From: Artemisia argyi
Lineage: Eukaryota > Streptophyta > Magnoliopsida > Asterales > Asteraceae
NCBI GenBank assembly: GCA_030686995.1
Contig: CM060708.1
Location: 257,160,044 to 257,224,043, forward strand
Direction: 5' to 3'
Length of the DNA stretch: 64,000 nt
Shown here piece by piece: positions 10,655 to 21,659 of this stretch (within the stretch, counting starts at the first letter, position 1; the number at the start of each line of letters is the position of its first letter). The notes below the pieces were generated by a model. It did not search any database, was not told where the DNA came from, and saw only the letters and a list, made by a program, of their open reading frames with translations. A program made the translations under genes and the position numbers.

Positions 10655-11943
10655 TTAACTTTTGTCACCAGGACGAGTAGTGTCATGGCTGGGATCAGTC
10701 GGATTCGCCTTCTGTTTTTCCATTGCCTTTTTCTTAGACATCCTTCTATGTTTTACTTTGATGCAGGAAGGTGTCTCTCCTCCTAAATAACCAAAAACAG
10801 ACTGTCAGTTTCATAAATACCTTACAACTAGAATGGTAAAGTACTAAAGGTAGATAAGCTTATAAGAAATGTGATTATTTGAACTCTCTGTTAGGCAATA
10901 CGGATTTTAGTAAAAGGTTTTGAAACCACAAGTACAAAATGGTTTACGTGGTTGAACCTAACACTCTTGTGTCGACCGGAAAGACGAGTTAATTCATGTT
11001 CAGGAGATTGTTTCAATATCTATCATTGTTACTCTAGCAATGAGTATCTTATAACTAGAAACTCAATCGAGCTACAACTGAGACGAGCTTACGTAAAAGA
11101 GCTAACGGCCCTAAGCAACTACAAACACTTTAGTGCTTAAAGATGCTACTTAGGGCATCCACTGTCCAAAATAAAGGTTTATAAACAATGGAGAAATTAC
11201 TCTTTTTGTAATCCATAGCGAATGTTTAGTTCACGTCTATGTGGCTGATGATGTCCAAATCTTTAAGATAGTGAACCATTTTAAAACCTAATACATTGGC
11301 CACGTATCCATTCAGGTCGCCCACAATTCAAATATAAATCACATACTCCCAATTCTAAATGTTACAAGTATGACCAATATCGTTTATAATTATAAAAGAA
11401 CCCTAATAAGATGTCGTCTTACTATGATTATGATCATTTCCGCTTCCCAGTCTCTCTTCGGCATTTAATCGAACACCTTCCGGACACTCATTTTCAATAA
11501 CATCACCAACAATCTGATCATCGCCTGCAGCAGGCAACTGAGGCCCGATAATCTCTCTACGATTACAAGCAGCTTCCTTAAGCTTCTTTTTTCGCAATCG
11601 CTTCCGTTGAGCTCTCGTAAGCTTATCAAACCCTAATTCACCTTCATCATCATTATCTTCATCATCCTCTTCTTCTTTTAACTCATCAGTATCTGTACAA
11701 TTTCCCCAAATTCAGAACATTTATAAACTAATTGCAATCAGTTATTAATGTCAAGAAAATTCAAATAAAAAACGTACTGATGGGATGATGATTTGAATTG
11801 ACGATTTCCCGCGCTAAATTTAGGGTTTGGTGATCAAATTGGATGTTGTTGTTGTGATCAGGTGATGATGAAGGGGAAGGTGGAGCATAGAGCAAATTAA
11901 TAAGTGAATTATGAAACTTTTCTTGTTTCTCTTTTCTCTTCAT
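10655..11943 (-). CDS. Charged plant protein with RAQRKRLRKKK motif, three exons
   Basis: A three-exon model fits perfectly in phase. Exon 1 is 11943-11778 (starts MKRKEKQEKFHNSLINLLYA). Exon 2 is 11692-11423. Exon 3 is 10782-10655. Donors are A/GTACGT and A/GTAAGA; acceptors are TACAG and ATTTAG. The product is 187 aa: an N-terminal helix, a serine/proline linker, an acidic stretch (KEEEDDEDNDDEGE), the basic LTRAQRKRLRKKKLKEA motif, an IIGPQLP segment, and a basic tail KHRRMSKKKAMEKQK. The basic clusters fit nuclear or nucleolar targeting. The RAQRKRLRKKKLKEA/IIGP pattern seems conserved in plant hypothetical proteins, but I cannot name a function. If exon 2 is not spliced at 11423 it ends at TAG 11403, giving a 151-aa form. 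Confidence 0.75.
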
Positions 11944-12266
11944 GCTCTGATTTGAAGGAGTTGTAACAGTTTTTAGGGAAATCGGTGATCACTGTTTTAT
12001 TTTTAGTGGGGTAATTGTTTTAGCTAGTAGCTTAGTTACGTTGAGGTGTCAAACGGGCGGGCACCGTACAGGCTAAACGACCCACCAAATAAAATACTTA
12101 AACGTAATTCCTCTTTTATATTTGAAAAATTAAATATATAATATATATAAGGTTTTTTTAAACGATTATAATGTTTTTCAATTGAGATAACAATATGTGC
12201 TTGTTAGTACACATTTAACTTCTCAATAGGCTAAATATGCTTATTTCAAAAAAATGAAGAGGCCAA
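11944..12266. other. 5' flank of the charged-protein gene
   Basis: This AT-rich stretch is the likely promoter of the minus-strand gene starting at 11943. Near 12045-12085 it contains GTGTCAAACGGGCGGG, which looks like one end of a hAT-type MITE; no partner end was found. Confidence 0.35.
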
Positions 12267-12739
12267 AGGTGCATTTAGTTGGAGAGAAATTTTTCATTTC
12301 TTTAAGAAAATAAAAAAACTAAAAACGCATTTAGTCGCACTTTTTTTCAACAATTTTCAAAAAGAATGAAATTCTTATTTTTTAAATTTTAACTAAGAAA
12401 TTGAAAAGTCAATTCTATCATTCTCACTTTTTTCTTTCTTATTTTTTTTTCCAAACTAAAAAAAAAAAAAAAAAAAAACAAAAAACACATACACCATTCT
12501 GCCCCTAATCTCTCGTGTCATCCTTCACCGCCGACCGTCGCCGCCACCGCCCGTCGTCGCCGCCACCGTCGCAATTTGAGGTAATATTCTTATTATTTTT
12601 AAAAAAGAAAATTATAATTAACTTCAACTAAACGCGTTTTCAAAATTCTCAACTCTTCTCTAAAAAAGAAAAATCATCCCCTTCTCAAGGAATTTAGAGG
12701 TGAAAAAATTGAGAAATTTTTCACAAACTAAACAGCCCC
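12267..12739. mobile_element. Tourist-like MITE candidate
   Basis: The left end AGGTGCATTTAGTT and right end AACTAAACAGCCCC are imperfect inverted repeats. The right flank is TAA; the left flank is CAA, so the 3-bp duplication is imperfect. Subterminal GAAAAATT-rich sequences also mirror each other. The interior holds A/T runs and a CGCCGCCACCG stretch and has no coding capacity. Confidence 0.5.
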
Positions 12740-13500
12740 TAAATGTGCTCGATCCAATGAGAAAGACCAGATTATAATACACTTCACATAAAACTAGCAA
12801 TAAAATAAGTGACAAGCTACTTAATTATCAGGACAGGTCTTCTTATAGTCTCTATTATCTATCTGTGTACGTGTTGCTATTTGCTGAATCGTTCTCATTA
12901 GTTTAATTTACTATTTAATAAAACCAAATATGTGTCAGTCTCTCAGACTAAACCCCCTTGCGTTAGATTAGATTGTAAAACTAACTTAGAATATTAAAAT
13001 ACTGATAGACAAATTTAGGTTTTCGTTCCACTCTTAGTGATCGACACTTTGCTTACCACTATATACATATTGATCGGATACACTGTCCGTTAGAGTGTGT
13101 GTTATAGGATAAGTCGGCTAAATATAAATTTAAAACTTTGAAATAGGCAATTACCCCTATACTGCATATGACATAACACGCACATCAAGAAATCATCCTT
13201 GTGATGATTCTATATGGATTTTTAGTATTTTTTTTATGTGCATGTTCTCCATCAAGGTATGTGAATTAATTCAGTTTAGTTTCATGTTATATGGTGAAAA
13301 TTTGAGGTTTTTGTCTAATTATGATGTTAGTGGTGATTCTTGACTAGTTTATGAAGTTTTACATATGTGTGATGAACATAGATGATGTTTGCATGATTTT
13401 GAATCAGGGTTAATCATGCTACATTAATTATGATATTTATGGTTAGAAATCTATGGTTAATCATGTTAAACATGATGTTAATGTTAGTTATGGCCCAAAA
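12740..13500. other. Intergenic, no gene seen
   Basis: AT-rich sequence without a supportable gene. Repeated CATGATGTT/ATCATGTTA phrases around 13400-13480 suggest the start of the degraded repeat that continues to 14067. Confidence 0.35.
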
Positions 13501-14067
13501 ATGGGTGTTTGGCACAAGGCCGAATTAGCTCAAAATTAGTAAAACTTTGATATAGCTCTTATGAAAATGATGTTGCAGCAGTTGTTTATTATATTAGAAT
13601 GATATCCAGGTGTTCAGTTGGTCTCGAAAAGTCCAGGAATACCCGAGGAGTGCCTAGCCAACCGAGGTGAGTAACGGTTTAATAGTAGCTCGTTATACAA
13701 GTTTTTCATGTTTAACGCAAGTGTTAGTTTATGTTCATGTTTTATCAGAGTTTATTGACTACGTTATATTTCTGTAGAATAGTTCAGGTATTGTTCCATA
13801 TATGGTGATTCAACTAAGTTTAGAAAAGTGCATAAATTAGTGTAGACCTATTGTAGAGTCGATACGGCATATCACAGGATACGGCATGTCCCAGAATGGG
13901 AATAAGGCGTATCACATGATACGGTGGGGATATGGTGTATCACTGAATACGGTGTATCCTAAAATGAGAATACAGCGTATCACATAACAGGGATACGGCG
14001 TATCTACCCAATATTACAGCATATACATTTTTAGATCAAATTTACGTGTATAGCTATTGTCAAGAAC
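13501..14067. repeat. Left fragment of an older repeat interrupted by later insertions
   Basis: This fragment, 16861-18571 and 30194-30400 appear to be parts of one old LTR-like repeat. The inserted solo LTR and Copia element each have clean target duplications, so removing them joins these pieces. The fragment holds 13860-14010, where short ATACGGCGTATC-like units repeat about seven times; a related CATACGGCGTATAGG occurs at 30270 in the far fragment. No coding frame survives. Confidence 0.45.
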
Positions 14068-16860
14068 TGTAACAATTCACAATTTTGAGGTCATTATTTA
14101 ATATTTTAAGTTTACTTAATATTTTTATTTTGAGTAAATTCACTCTTTCAGATAACTAGATAAGTTATTCCGTATACGTCGTTAAACGTACATTTAACCT
14201 AAACTGACACCTGAAAATACTCAGTATAATTATTTTATGCATTTTGATTTCTTACAATCATAATTTCAATATCCCATTTTTACTTTTGCATTTTCAGTTA
14301 AACTTTGCACATTTTGCATTTCGCGCGTTAGCAGTCTACGATTGCAATTTTTTAACAACAATTAATCACCAAACAAGCTCAAGGATCACCTAAAATATCA
14401 AAATAGGTTTTAATATCAAGTTTAAATAATTTTGTAAGTCTTGTATTTTTACGTTACCCTATTTTAAGTTTCGCGTCTTAAAAATTCCACGTTTGCAATT
14501 ACCGGGATCAAACTACACTCCGTAGCTCATGATTATACAACATTAACCACCAAAACCAACTCACCACATTTGGTGGCTGGTTTTGGTGAAGGTTATCTTA
14601 CACACTTTACTTGAGCATGTCACCTATCATCCACAAACTAGAAACCACTTTCATAAAACCATTTCTCTTCATTTGTACATTCAAAACCACCATTTTTGCC
14701 TCTCATCATTCACCACAAACGACCCAAATCAACCCCCCAACACCATTTCCATCACAAAATATACTAGCTTCTTGATAATAGATTGAAGGTCCAAGTGTGC
14801 TAGCTTGATTGTGGTGATTAAGATCTAGTGCTCTTGATCTTGATTTTCTTATGTTTTTCATCTCATCCTTGTAAGAAACCACACAATCTTTTCTATTTAA
14901 CTACTGATGTACATTTCATTATATGTATTTTTCATGTTTCATATGCTTGTTGTATTAATTTGTGCATTGTACATAGCCTAAAATACCAAAAACTATCATT
15001 GGGACTAGACCTGTAGATATAATGAAATGTACATCGTAATTAACTGCACTAATCAATACACTTTGAGACATAGGTAAAAATATAGACATGTAGATCTATC
15101 TCTTAGCTTCGATTTTTTGGGTGGTGGGTCGTGATAAGATACCCGATGAATTAATTAGAAAATAAACGGCAAAAGTTGGTGGAAATCGCACACTAGATTC
15201 TCAACGTAAAAATCTCATAGATCTAATCATTTCTGAGACTCGGTCCAGTTTTATGAAATGTGGGTAACACTTTAACTTGAACGTAGCCAAAAACCCCGCA
15301 TTAAAAAGAGTTACGGAACTCAACTTATCACAAAAATGGTGGGACTGTTAGGTGGTGTCCCTATCAGACTTGACATATTAGGGTGAAATGGTAATCTCAC
15401 TTAAGTTATTTGATTTTTAGAACAATGGGACCCACAAATATAGTTAGCACACTTAAAAACCTTTCCTAAAATATAAAATTTGTTATAAAACTCCTTACGG
15501 TTTAGGAGAAACGAGACTTTTTGTAGTGAATATCCACTTTTTATCAAGACAACAAAAATTATATAACTTATCAAATTTACTTAAAAATAGTCAAATATAT
15601 TTTATAATATCCATAAACATTATAAAATAATAATACTGGTGTAACTTTTTTATAAACATAAAATTTGGTAAACTATGATTTTATTAAACACTTGATAAAT
15701 TTTGCACTACCCAAAATGGTATGACCCACTTTCGGGATTAGACCCGATAAATTATCTTTTGGAGAAATTGATCACATATTGACACATTAGAATATTTAGA
15801 CTATAAAAATAACATAAAACCCGAACCGCGAACAACATATAAATTAAGACTCGTAACACTTTCACAACTTGTCAATTTTAGTCCCTACCACTTTGTAAAT
15901 CTTCAAAACCACTATGTACAATTGCATAATTAGTATAATAATGATATGATACTTGTTGCATTACAAACTACTATTTTAAAATTCTAAGACGCAACATACT
16001 ACTTTTAGGTTGCTCATAGGACATCTCAGTTTACCCATCACTCTACTTTCATCTCGGAGATTCACTTTTGTTACAGTGAGTTCATAGCCCCAATTTTACT
16101 ATAATTGTTTTACAAACTCTGTGGGGGTGATATATGCTATAATTACTTACGATCACAATCTTTTGAAACTATATGCTTTCCTGATATTATTATTGCCTAA
16201 GTGTTTCCCTATAGCCTGAAAGTCCCTTTAATCGTAAACCGTTAATTACATGCGTATAAACGCAAATGCTGTGGATAGATCTATTTGAGACTGACATTCC
16301 CAATATTGGTATGCTGAGTTGCGGTTGCCATGTGCACTGTATTTATAAAATGCTAGGTATATTGGCTATTACCTATTGACAAAGGACATATTTATATTAT
16401 TCTTGAATATCTATTGATGCGTTAAAGTTCGGTGTCATGAGCTTAGTGCAATAATAATTATGACTTTGTATTTGTTACAATGTCGCCTTTTTACAAACTG
16501 ATATGTATTGTGATCAACTGCTTATATAAACTCTATGGATTCACTCAACCTTTGTGTTGACTTTTTACCATGTTTTATCTCAGGTCTTTAAGGTATTTGG
16601 CTAGCAGGAAGTCACACGGAGAATATTTTAAGGCTTGCATTGTGTTATTATTCGATAAACTCTTGAAAACCTTTATGTTAATATGTTATGTTTTCTAAAA
16701 CTACTTGGGACCTCTTGTAGCTCTGATGTTTTATTTTGATCGAATGATAAAATTTTAGAAACGTCTCATTTAGAGTCGTTTTATATGATTATGACTGTTG
16801 TACTAACAAGTAATACCCCAACGATATTACTTTCCGCTGTGATATTTTGGGGGTGTTACA
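14068..16860. mobile_element. Solo LTR, 2.8 kb, gypsy-type
   Basis: The sequence begins TGTAACAATTC and ends GGGGGTGTTACA, an inverted terminal pair typical of long chromovirus (Tekay/Del-like) LTRs. It is flanked by an exact 5-bp duplication AGAAC at 14063-14067 and 16861-16865. There is no internal domain or second LTR, so it is a solo LTR left by recombination between the two LTRs. The 2793 bp contain no supported gene. Lineage assignment rests only on the termini and length. Confidence 0.8.
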
Positions 16861-17047
16861 AGAACGAGGAATTAGTTATGCAAAAAGTAGTAATTCACAG
16901 CTCATGTCGCGGGTGTCTTGGTTAAGCGCTCTTAGTCACGTTTATGCTATAACTCAGATATAGCTGAGATTTAGTCAAGTTATGTTATTAGATATAGCCG
17001 AGAATTAGCCATGCATATGTCATGAGATTAGCATCCTTTATGGATGA
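16861..17047. repeat. Middle fragment of the older repeat
   Basis: Continuation of the host repeat after the solo LTR, up to the GAGCTC-rich MITE. It includes repeated phrases such as AGATATAGCYGAGA and GCATCCTTTATGGATGA. There is no coding frame. Confidence 0.4.
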
Positions 17048-17516
17048 GTAACGAGCCGAGCCGAGCCCGAGCCTTCCAGAGCTCGAGCTTGGCTCGTTTA
17101 AGTTTTAAAAAGCTCGAGCTCGAGCTTTTCAATTTTAAGCTCGAGTTCGTGATATTTTATATAGACTAGGGATCGGCTCGAGCTCGGCTCGTTTACATGA
17201 TTTGGCAATAAAAAGTTAAAGCTTTGCTCGACCTCGAGCTCGGCTCGTAGTATATCTTTATTGAGCTCATTAATAAGCTCGAGCTCGGTTCCTATATATG
17301 TGTAATTCTTAAAATATGATATTGTCATTTAGGCTCGTTTAGGCTCGCGAGCTTAAACGAGCTTTGTATGTAAAGCTCGAGCTCAAGCTCGATTAATAAA
17401 CGAGTTACAACTTAGGCTCGAGCTCGGGATCGAGCTCGTTTAGACTCGGCTCGTTCAAGCTTTTTACCAATCCGATCCCGAGCTTTTCACGAGCGGCTCG
17501 ACTTATTTCCACCCAC
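17048..17516. mobile_element. hAT-like MITE rich in GAGCTCGAGC
   Basis: This 469-bp block is made of GAGCTCGAGCT/GGCTCG palindromes and begins near TAACGAGCCGAGCC. It ends TTATTTCCACCCAC and is flanked by an 8-bp duplication ATGGATGA (17040-17047 and 17517-17524). The left terminus looks shortened relative to the right, so the inverted ends match only from GAGCC inwards. TGGATGA also recurs in the surrounding repeat, which lowers the weight of the duplication. Confidence 0.65.
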
Positions 17517-18571
17517 ATGGATGACATATGAATGGTGTAATATATGCCTTAGTATCTTTGGTGGATAATATGTTCTTGGTATCATAGCATCCTAAGTGGA
17601 TGACATTAAGTTAATGTGATATACGCTAAAACATCCCTGTTAGGATTTTGTATTACAGGCACTAAGCATCATTGATGGATGACGTGATTAGATATCACTT
17701 TATGACATGTGACGATTAGATATCATCTAGTTTCAGTAGCATTTTAATTATAGAATCAGTATCAACTCAATCATAGACTTAGTTTCAGTTTAGTACATAT
17801 AGTATCAGTTCAGTTCCAGTATAATCTAGTTATATTAATATAGTTCAGTATCAGTTCAGTTCAGTTATCAGTTTAGTATCAATATAGCTTAATTATCAGC
17901 TCAGATTCAGATTAATAGTATAGTTCTAGTATAATTCAGTTTAGTTTCAGTACAATTTAGTTATCAGTTCAGTATTAGTATAGTTCAGTTAGCAGTTTAA
18001 TTTTAGTATAGTTTATATATCAACCTAGTTATAGTAGCACAACAATTAGCTCAAATATAGCATAGCTCAGTTTAGTTTCAAACTTTGTATTAGATTCAGA
18101 TTCAGCGTTAGATTAGCTAATACCTTATGTCAGAGTGCCACATAACTATTTCAGCTTAGCTTTAGTAGCACTATGAATTATAGTATGTCTCAGCACACAT
18201 TCAGCCTAGAGCATCATTTACTCACTAAGTGATCGGGACTTACCGTGCTCAGTTTTCATTTAGCAGGTTAGGTTATTTGAAGTTGGGGCTTGTAGAATAA
18301 GAAGGTGATCTGAAGGATAAGGTAATGTTCGTGTTCATAGGTGACGAGCATCTTAACGCTCCTTTGTTATTCAGCTTGTTGATGCACAAAAATCTTATGA
18401 TTAAAGTCAATTTTGTAATAGATAAGTTTTATTGTCAAGATATATGTTTAGAGCAAGTATTTTGAAAATTTGTCAAAATAAGGGTGTTTGGGTTAACACC
18501 CGCACTCATAGTGTTAATGCTTCCACCTATAAAACTCATGTACAACATTTATGTATTACGTTAATGACATG
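17517..18571. repeat. Middle fragment of the older repeat with TCAGTTYAGT array
   Basis: Phrases like GCATCCTAAGTGGATGACAT recur at about 17590 and 17670. From about 17745 to 18095 there is a degenerate tandem array of CAGTTTAGTATCAGTT-type units of roughly 20-30 bp. Downstream, 18220-18390 has the look of a gypsy LTR or leader (GCAGGTTAGGTTATTTG). No gene is visible. The Copia element inserted at its right end. Confidence 0.45.
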
Positions 18572-19704
18572 TGTTAATACAAATATCGCCTAAAAACGTT
18601 ATTTATATTTTACGATCTTCGCTAAGTTTTGTTAACGACAAAATGTAAACTTTAGTTTATAAGTAAAACATAATCTTAGTTTTAAAGACTTGCATAAACT
18701 AGACTTTTGCTACATTTTATATTTCATAAAACACAACACTTTTTATTTCTTAAAATAGAATTGTCATATCACATTTATGGCAAGTTTTTTCAATATACAT
18801 TTATAGAAAGAAAATATGTTTGACTTACTATGTGGTTGCTTGCAAGTTTGGTGTTTGACTAGATGTAATGAGATGTGACATTGTTTGGTTTGCAAGGTGT
18901 AATGAGATGTGACTTTGTTTGGTTTGCAAGATTTATTGCAAAACCAACTGCAAGCCCGGCGGAACCATAGGGGTACACGGGCGGAACCCATCTGAGGGTT
19001 CTGCCGTATCCGCCAGGCCTGCAGAAGGCTTTGCTATAAATACCAAGCCACAAGGCCACAAGTTGATTTTTGGCTTATCACTCTACATCATATTTTACAC
19101 ACACACATTCATTCTTTCATCTAACCCTTTAACATTTCATATGTGAAGTTTCTTTTTGTAGCAAAGAGATTCACGAGCTCATTAAAAGTAACAAGTATTC
19201 AACACAACGTTGCAAGACTTATTAGCTTAGCATTGTGTAGACTTGTGTAGTTTACACTTCATTTGATTGTGTATTTTCAGTAGTGATCGGTTAGTATTTT
19301 AGTCCTCAAAATACAAAGTGTATTGGGAGTAGTTGTACCCTTGTAAAAGAACTAACGGGAGTGGTTATACCCTTGGTAAAGAACTCGACATCTAGCTTAG
19401 TGTCGGTAAAAGTATAAGCGACGTGTAAGGTTTTCTCCGCCGGTGAAAGGAGCTTGTTGACTAGTGAAAGAAACTCTCGAGTTGGATACTCGGGGCGTGG
19501 ACGTAGGGCAAGGAAAAAGAGTCCTTGTAGCCGAACCACGATAAATACTCGTGTTGTGGTTTGATCGTTTCTTTCATTTACTTGCATGTTATATATTGTG
19601 TTTGTGTATATATCTTTGATCAAACGGAAAGTTTCAAAGCTAACTAAACAAGTTAAAAAGATTTTAAACGGTAAACTATTCAACCCCTCTTCTAGTTTTC
19701 CACA
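18572..19704 (+). repeat. 5' LTR of the SIRE-type element
   Basis: Starts TGTTAATACAAATATCGCC and ends TAGTTTTCCACA. The promoter lies around CTATAAATA (19034-19042), directly downstream of a GC-rich module at 18948-19024. The R/U5 part contains paired GTACCCTTG...AAAGAACT phrases. The antisense open frame over 19306-19683 is a by-product of LTR sequence, not a gene. Confidence 0.95.
18948..19042 (+). promoter_or_regulatory. LTR promoter with GC-rich module (copy 1) and TATA box
   Basis: The module starts CTGCAAG, holds GGCGGAACC twice, GGGTTCTGCC and TCCGCC, and ends CTGCAG at 19019-19024. Ten bases later comes CTATAAATA, then CCAAGCCAC. Position directly upstream of the TATA box suggests a promoter-proximal element (inference). 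It is kept in the 3' LTR and in the second family member. Confidence 0.6.
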
Positions 19705-19706
19705 AT

Positions 19707-19718
19707 TGGTATCAGAGC
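19707..19718 (+). other. Primer binding site (tRNA-Met type)
   Basis: TGGTATCAGAGC lies two bases after the 5' LTR end. It is the standard complement of the plant initiator tRNA-Met 3' end used by most Copia elements. Confidence 0.95.
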
Positions 19719-19770
19719 TACGTTACTCAAGCTTTTAAAATATATTGTGTTTTAAAACTTGAAACGATCC

Positions 19771-20808
19771 ATGAATTTTGAAAATTACAAAGAAGGGCAA
19801 TCTATGCAAAGACCACCACTCTTTGAAGCAAATGGTTTTATATATTGGAAAAATCGTTTTGAAACTTACGTGAAATCTAAAGATATAGATTTATGGTATA
19901 TAATCATTGATGGTGATAACGTAGTTACTAGCATTAAAGATGATGATCAAAAGAAATTGATTGGTAAAAATAATGAAGCTAAAATGATGCTTTACAATGC
20001 TTTGCCTAAGAAAGAATATGAAAGAGTCTTTATGTGTAAAACCGCCAAAGATATTTGGCAATCTTTAATTGTCACTCATCAAGGAAACTCACAAGTTAAA
20101 GATAACAAAATTGATCTTCTTGTTCAACAATATGAACAATTTGTTATTTCCGAAGATGAGATTATTGATAATGCTTTTGCTAGGTTTAACACTATTATTA
20201 CTTCACTTAAAGCACTTGATGAATCTTTTTGTAGTAAGAACTTTGTCAGGAAATTTCTTAGAGCACTCCATCCGAAGTGCAGAGCAAAAGTGACGGCAAT
20301 TGAAGAATCCAAAGATCTTTCAAGCATGTCACTTGACGAGCTAATTGGAAACCTCAAGGTTCATGAAATGGTAATGGAAAAAGATTCGAAACTAGTTAGA
20401 GGCAAGAAAGAAAAAGTTAAGTCCATTGCCTTGAAAGCTAGAGTCCAATCAAGTGATGATGAAGAATCTACTTCGGATAGTGATGATGAGGAATATGCTA
20501 TGGCCGTTAGAGACTTTAAGAAGTTCTTTCGTAGAAGAGGAAAGTTTGTAAGGCAACCTAAAAATGACAAGAAAACTTTCCGAGAAGATCGTGATGATAG
20601 GAAAGGAAAAGTTGAAAGAAAATGTTATAGGTGTGGAGACACAAGTCATCTTGTAGGAGAATGTCCAAAACCACCCAAGAGCAAACCTCAACAAACTTTT
20701 GTGGGTGGTGCTTGGAGTAACTATGAAGGAGATGAAGATGAGCCAAAGAATGATGATATTGCTCTCATGGCTCACAACTCAAATGAGGTATTCTCCGACT
20801 CATCTTAA
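19771..20808 (+). CDS. gag: Copia Gag polyprotein (SIRE-type)
   Basis: The first ATG is at 19771 and gives 345 aa. Residues ~15-200 match the Copia gag domain (UBN2/DUF4219-like; GFIYWKNRFETYVKS near the start). An acidic/serine stretch follows, then a CCHC zinc knuckle CYRCGDTSHLVGEC at residues 285-298, for RNA binding. The frame ends at TAA 20806-20808. In related elements gag and pol form one polyprotein, so this stop may be a mutation or a normal gag end. The product would form cytoplasmic virus-like particles. Confidence 0.9.
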   Translation: MNFENYKEGQSMQRPPLFEANGFIYWKNRFETYVKSKDIDLWYIIIDGDNVVTSIKDDDQKKLIGKNNEAKMMLYNALPKKEYERVFMCKTAKDIWQSLIVTHQGNSQVKDNKIDLLVQQYEQFVISEDEIIDNAFARFNTIITSLKALDESFCSKNFVRKFLRALHPKCRAKVTAIEESKDLSSMSLDELIGNLKVHEMVMEKDSKLVRGKKEKVKSIALKARVQSSDDEESTSDSDDEEYAMAVRDFKKFFRRRGKFVRQPKNDKKTFREDRDDRKGKVERKCYRCGDTSHLVGECPKPPKSKPQQTFVGGAWSNYEGDEDEPKNDDIALMAHNSNEVFSDSS

Positions 20809-21659
20809 TCCTCTATTGATGATGACACCTTACAAAAAGAATATAACAAACTTTGTGAATTGAGCTTAAAAATCATAAACAAAAATAAGTTTTTGAAAAC
20901 TAAAAAGGAGTTTTTATAAAATGAAGTTTATGAATTAAAAGAAAAAGCTAAGAGATTAGAAAGAGTAAATGTATTGACACTTCTTGCAAATCATGTGAAG
21001 AACTTAAACTCGAAGTTGAGAAACTTAAAATTACTCAAAATGATCTAATAAAACAAACCACAAAGTTTAAGAAGTTTGATAAGAGCATTTCTTGTGTGGA
21101 TGAAATTATGAAAATTCAAAAGTCACCCTTTGATAAAACAGGACTAGGATTCATGAAAATAGAAACTTCAAAGGGTCAAACGAAACAAGAAAAGATTGCA
21201 CAAGAAACAAACAAAACTGCTACAGCAGCCCGTGGAACAGACGGAATCCAATCCAGGGTTCCGCTCGTTGGACCCGAAGGTTCCGCCAGGTTTGCTGCAG
21301 CAGTAACTCCATCCACATCGGATCGTTCAAAATTTGTTAAAGTTACGTATAAAAATAGAACAAAACCTGTGTTTAAAACTGTAGGACTTAGTAAAAATGA
21401 ATTTAGAGCTAAGACTACTCAACCAAGACCTAAGACTCCAATTCCCAAACGCCCCTTTCCAAAGAGCAACTACAACGCTCGACCAAACTACCAACATGTT
21501 TGGAACCAAAACACTCCTGGACATTACCAAACTCCAAAGTACATGTCATGGAACCCTTATGCTCTATTTTCATATTTTGAACAAATTAATGGTATGCTTA
21601 ACCAAAATGGACCCATGAGAAATTGGGGACCAAATGTTTGAGTGTTTTTCATAAAATAG
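20809..21659 (+). pseudogene. Broken gag-pol linker region
   Basis: Coding sequence resumes after the gag stop with several interruptions; a lysine-rich segment (20830-21080) is broken by stops and shifts. A clean frame covers 21096-21641. It has basic, proline-rich sequence (KTPIPKRPFPKSNYN) typical of the spacer before the Copia protease. Module copy 2 (21231-21300) is translated within this frame as a GC-rich insertion. The frame stops at TGA 21639-21641, just before the protease motif. Confidence 0.65.

Noticed and set aside
14583..15016. Two short open frames inside the solo LTR
   Set aside because: They lie wholly in LTR sequence, are T/C-rich and resemble no protein.
17745..18095. CRISPR-like or satellite array because of repeated CAGTTTAGTATCAG
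   Set aside because: Unit length and spacing vary, and the genome is a plant; it is a degenerate repeat inside an old retroelement.
19306..19683. 125-codon antisense open frame in the 5' LTR, also present in the 3' LTR (29788-30069)
   Set aside because: It is conserved only because the LTRs are copies; there is no family resemblance and it overlaps the sense promoter/R region.
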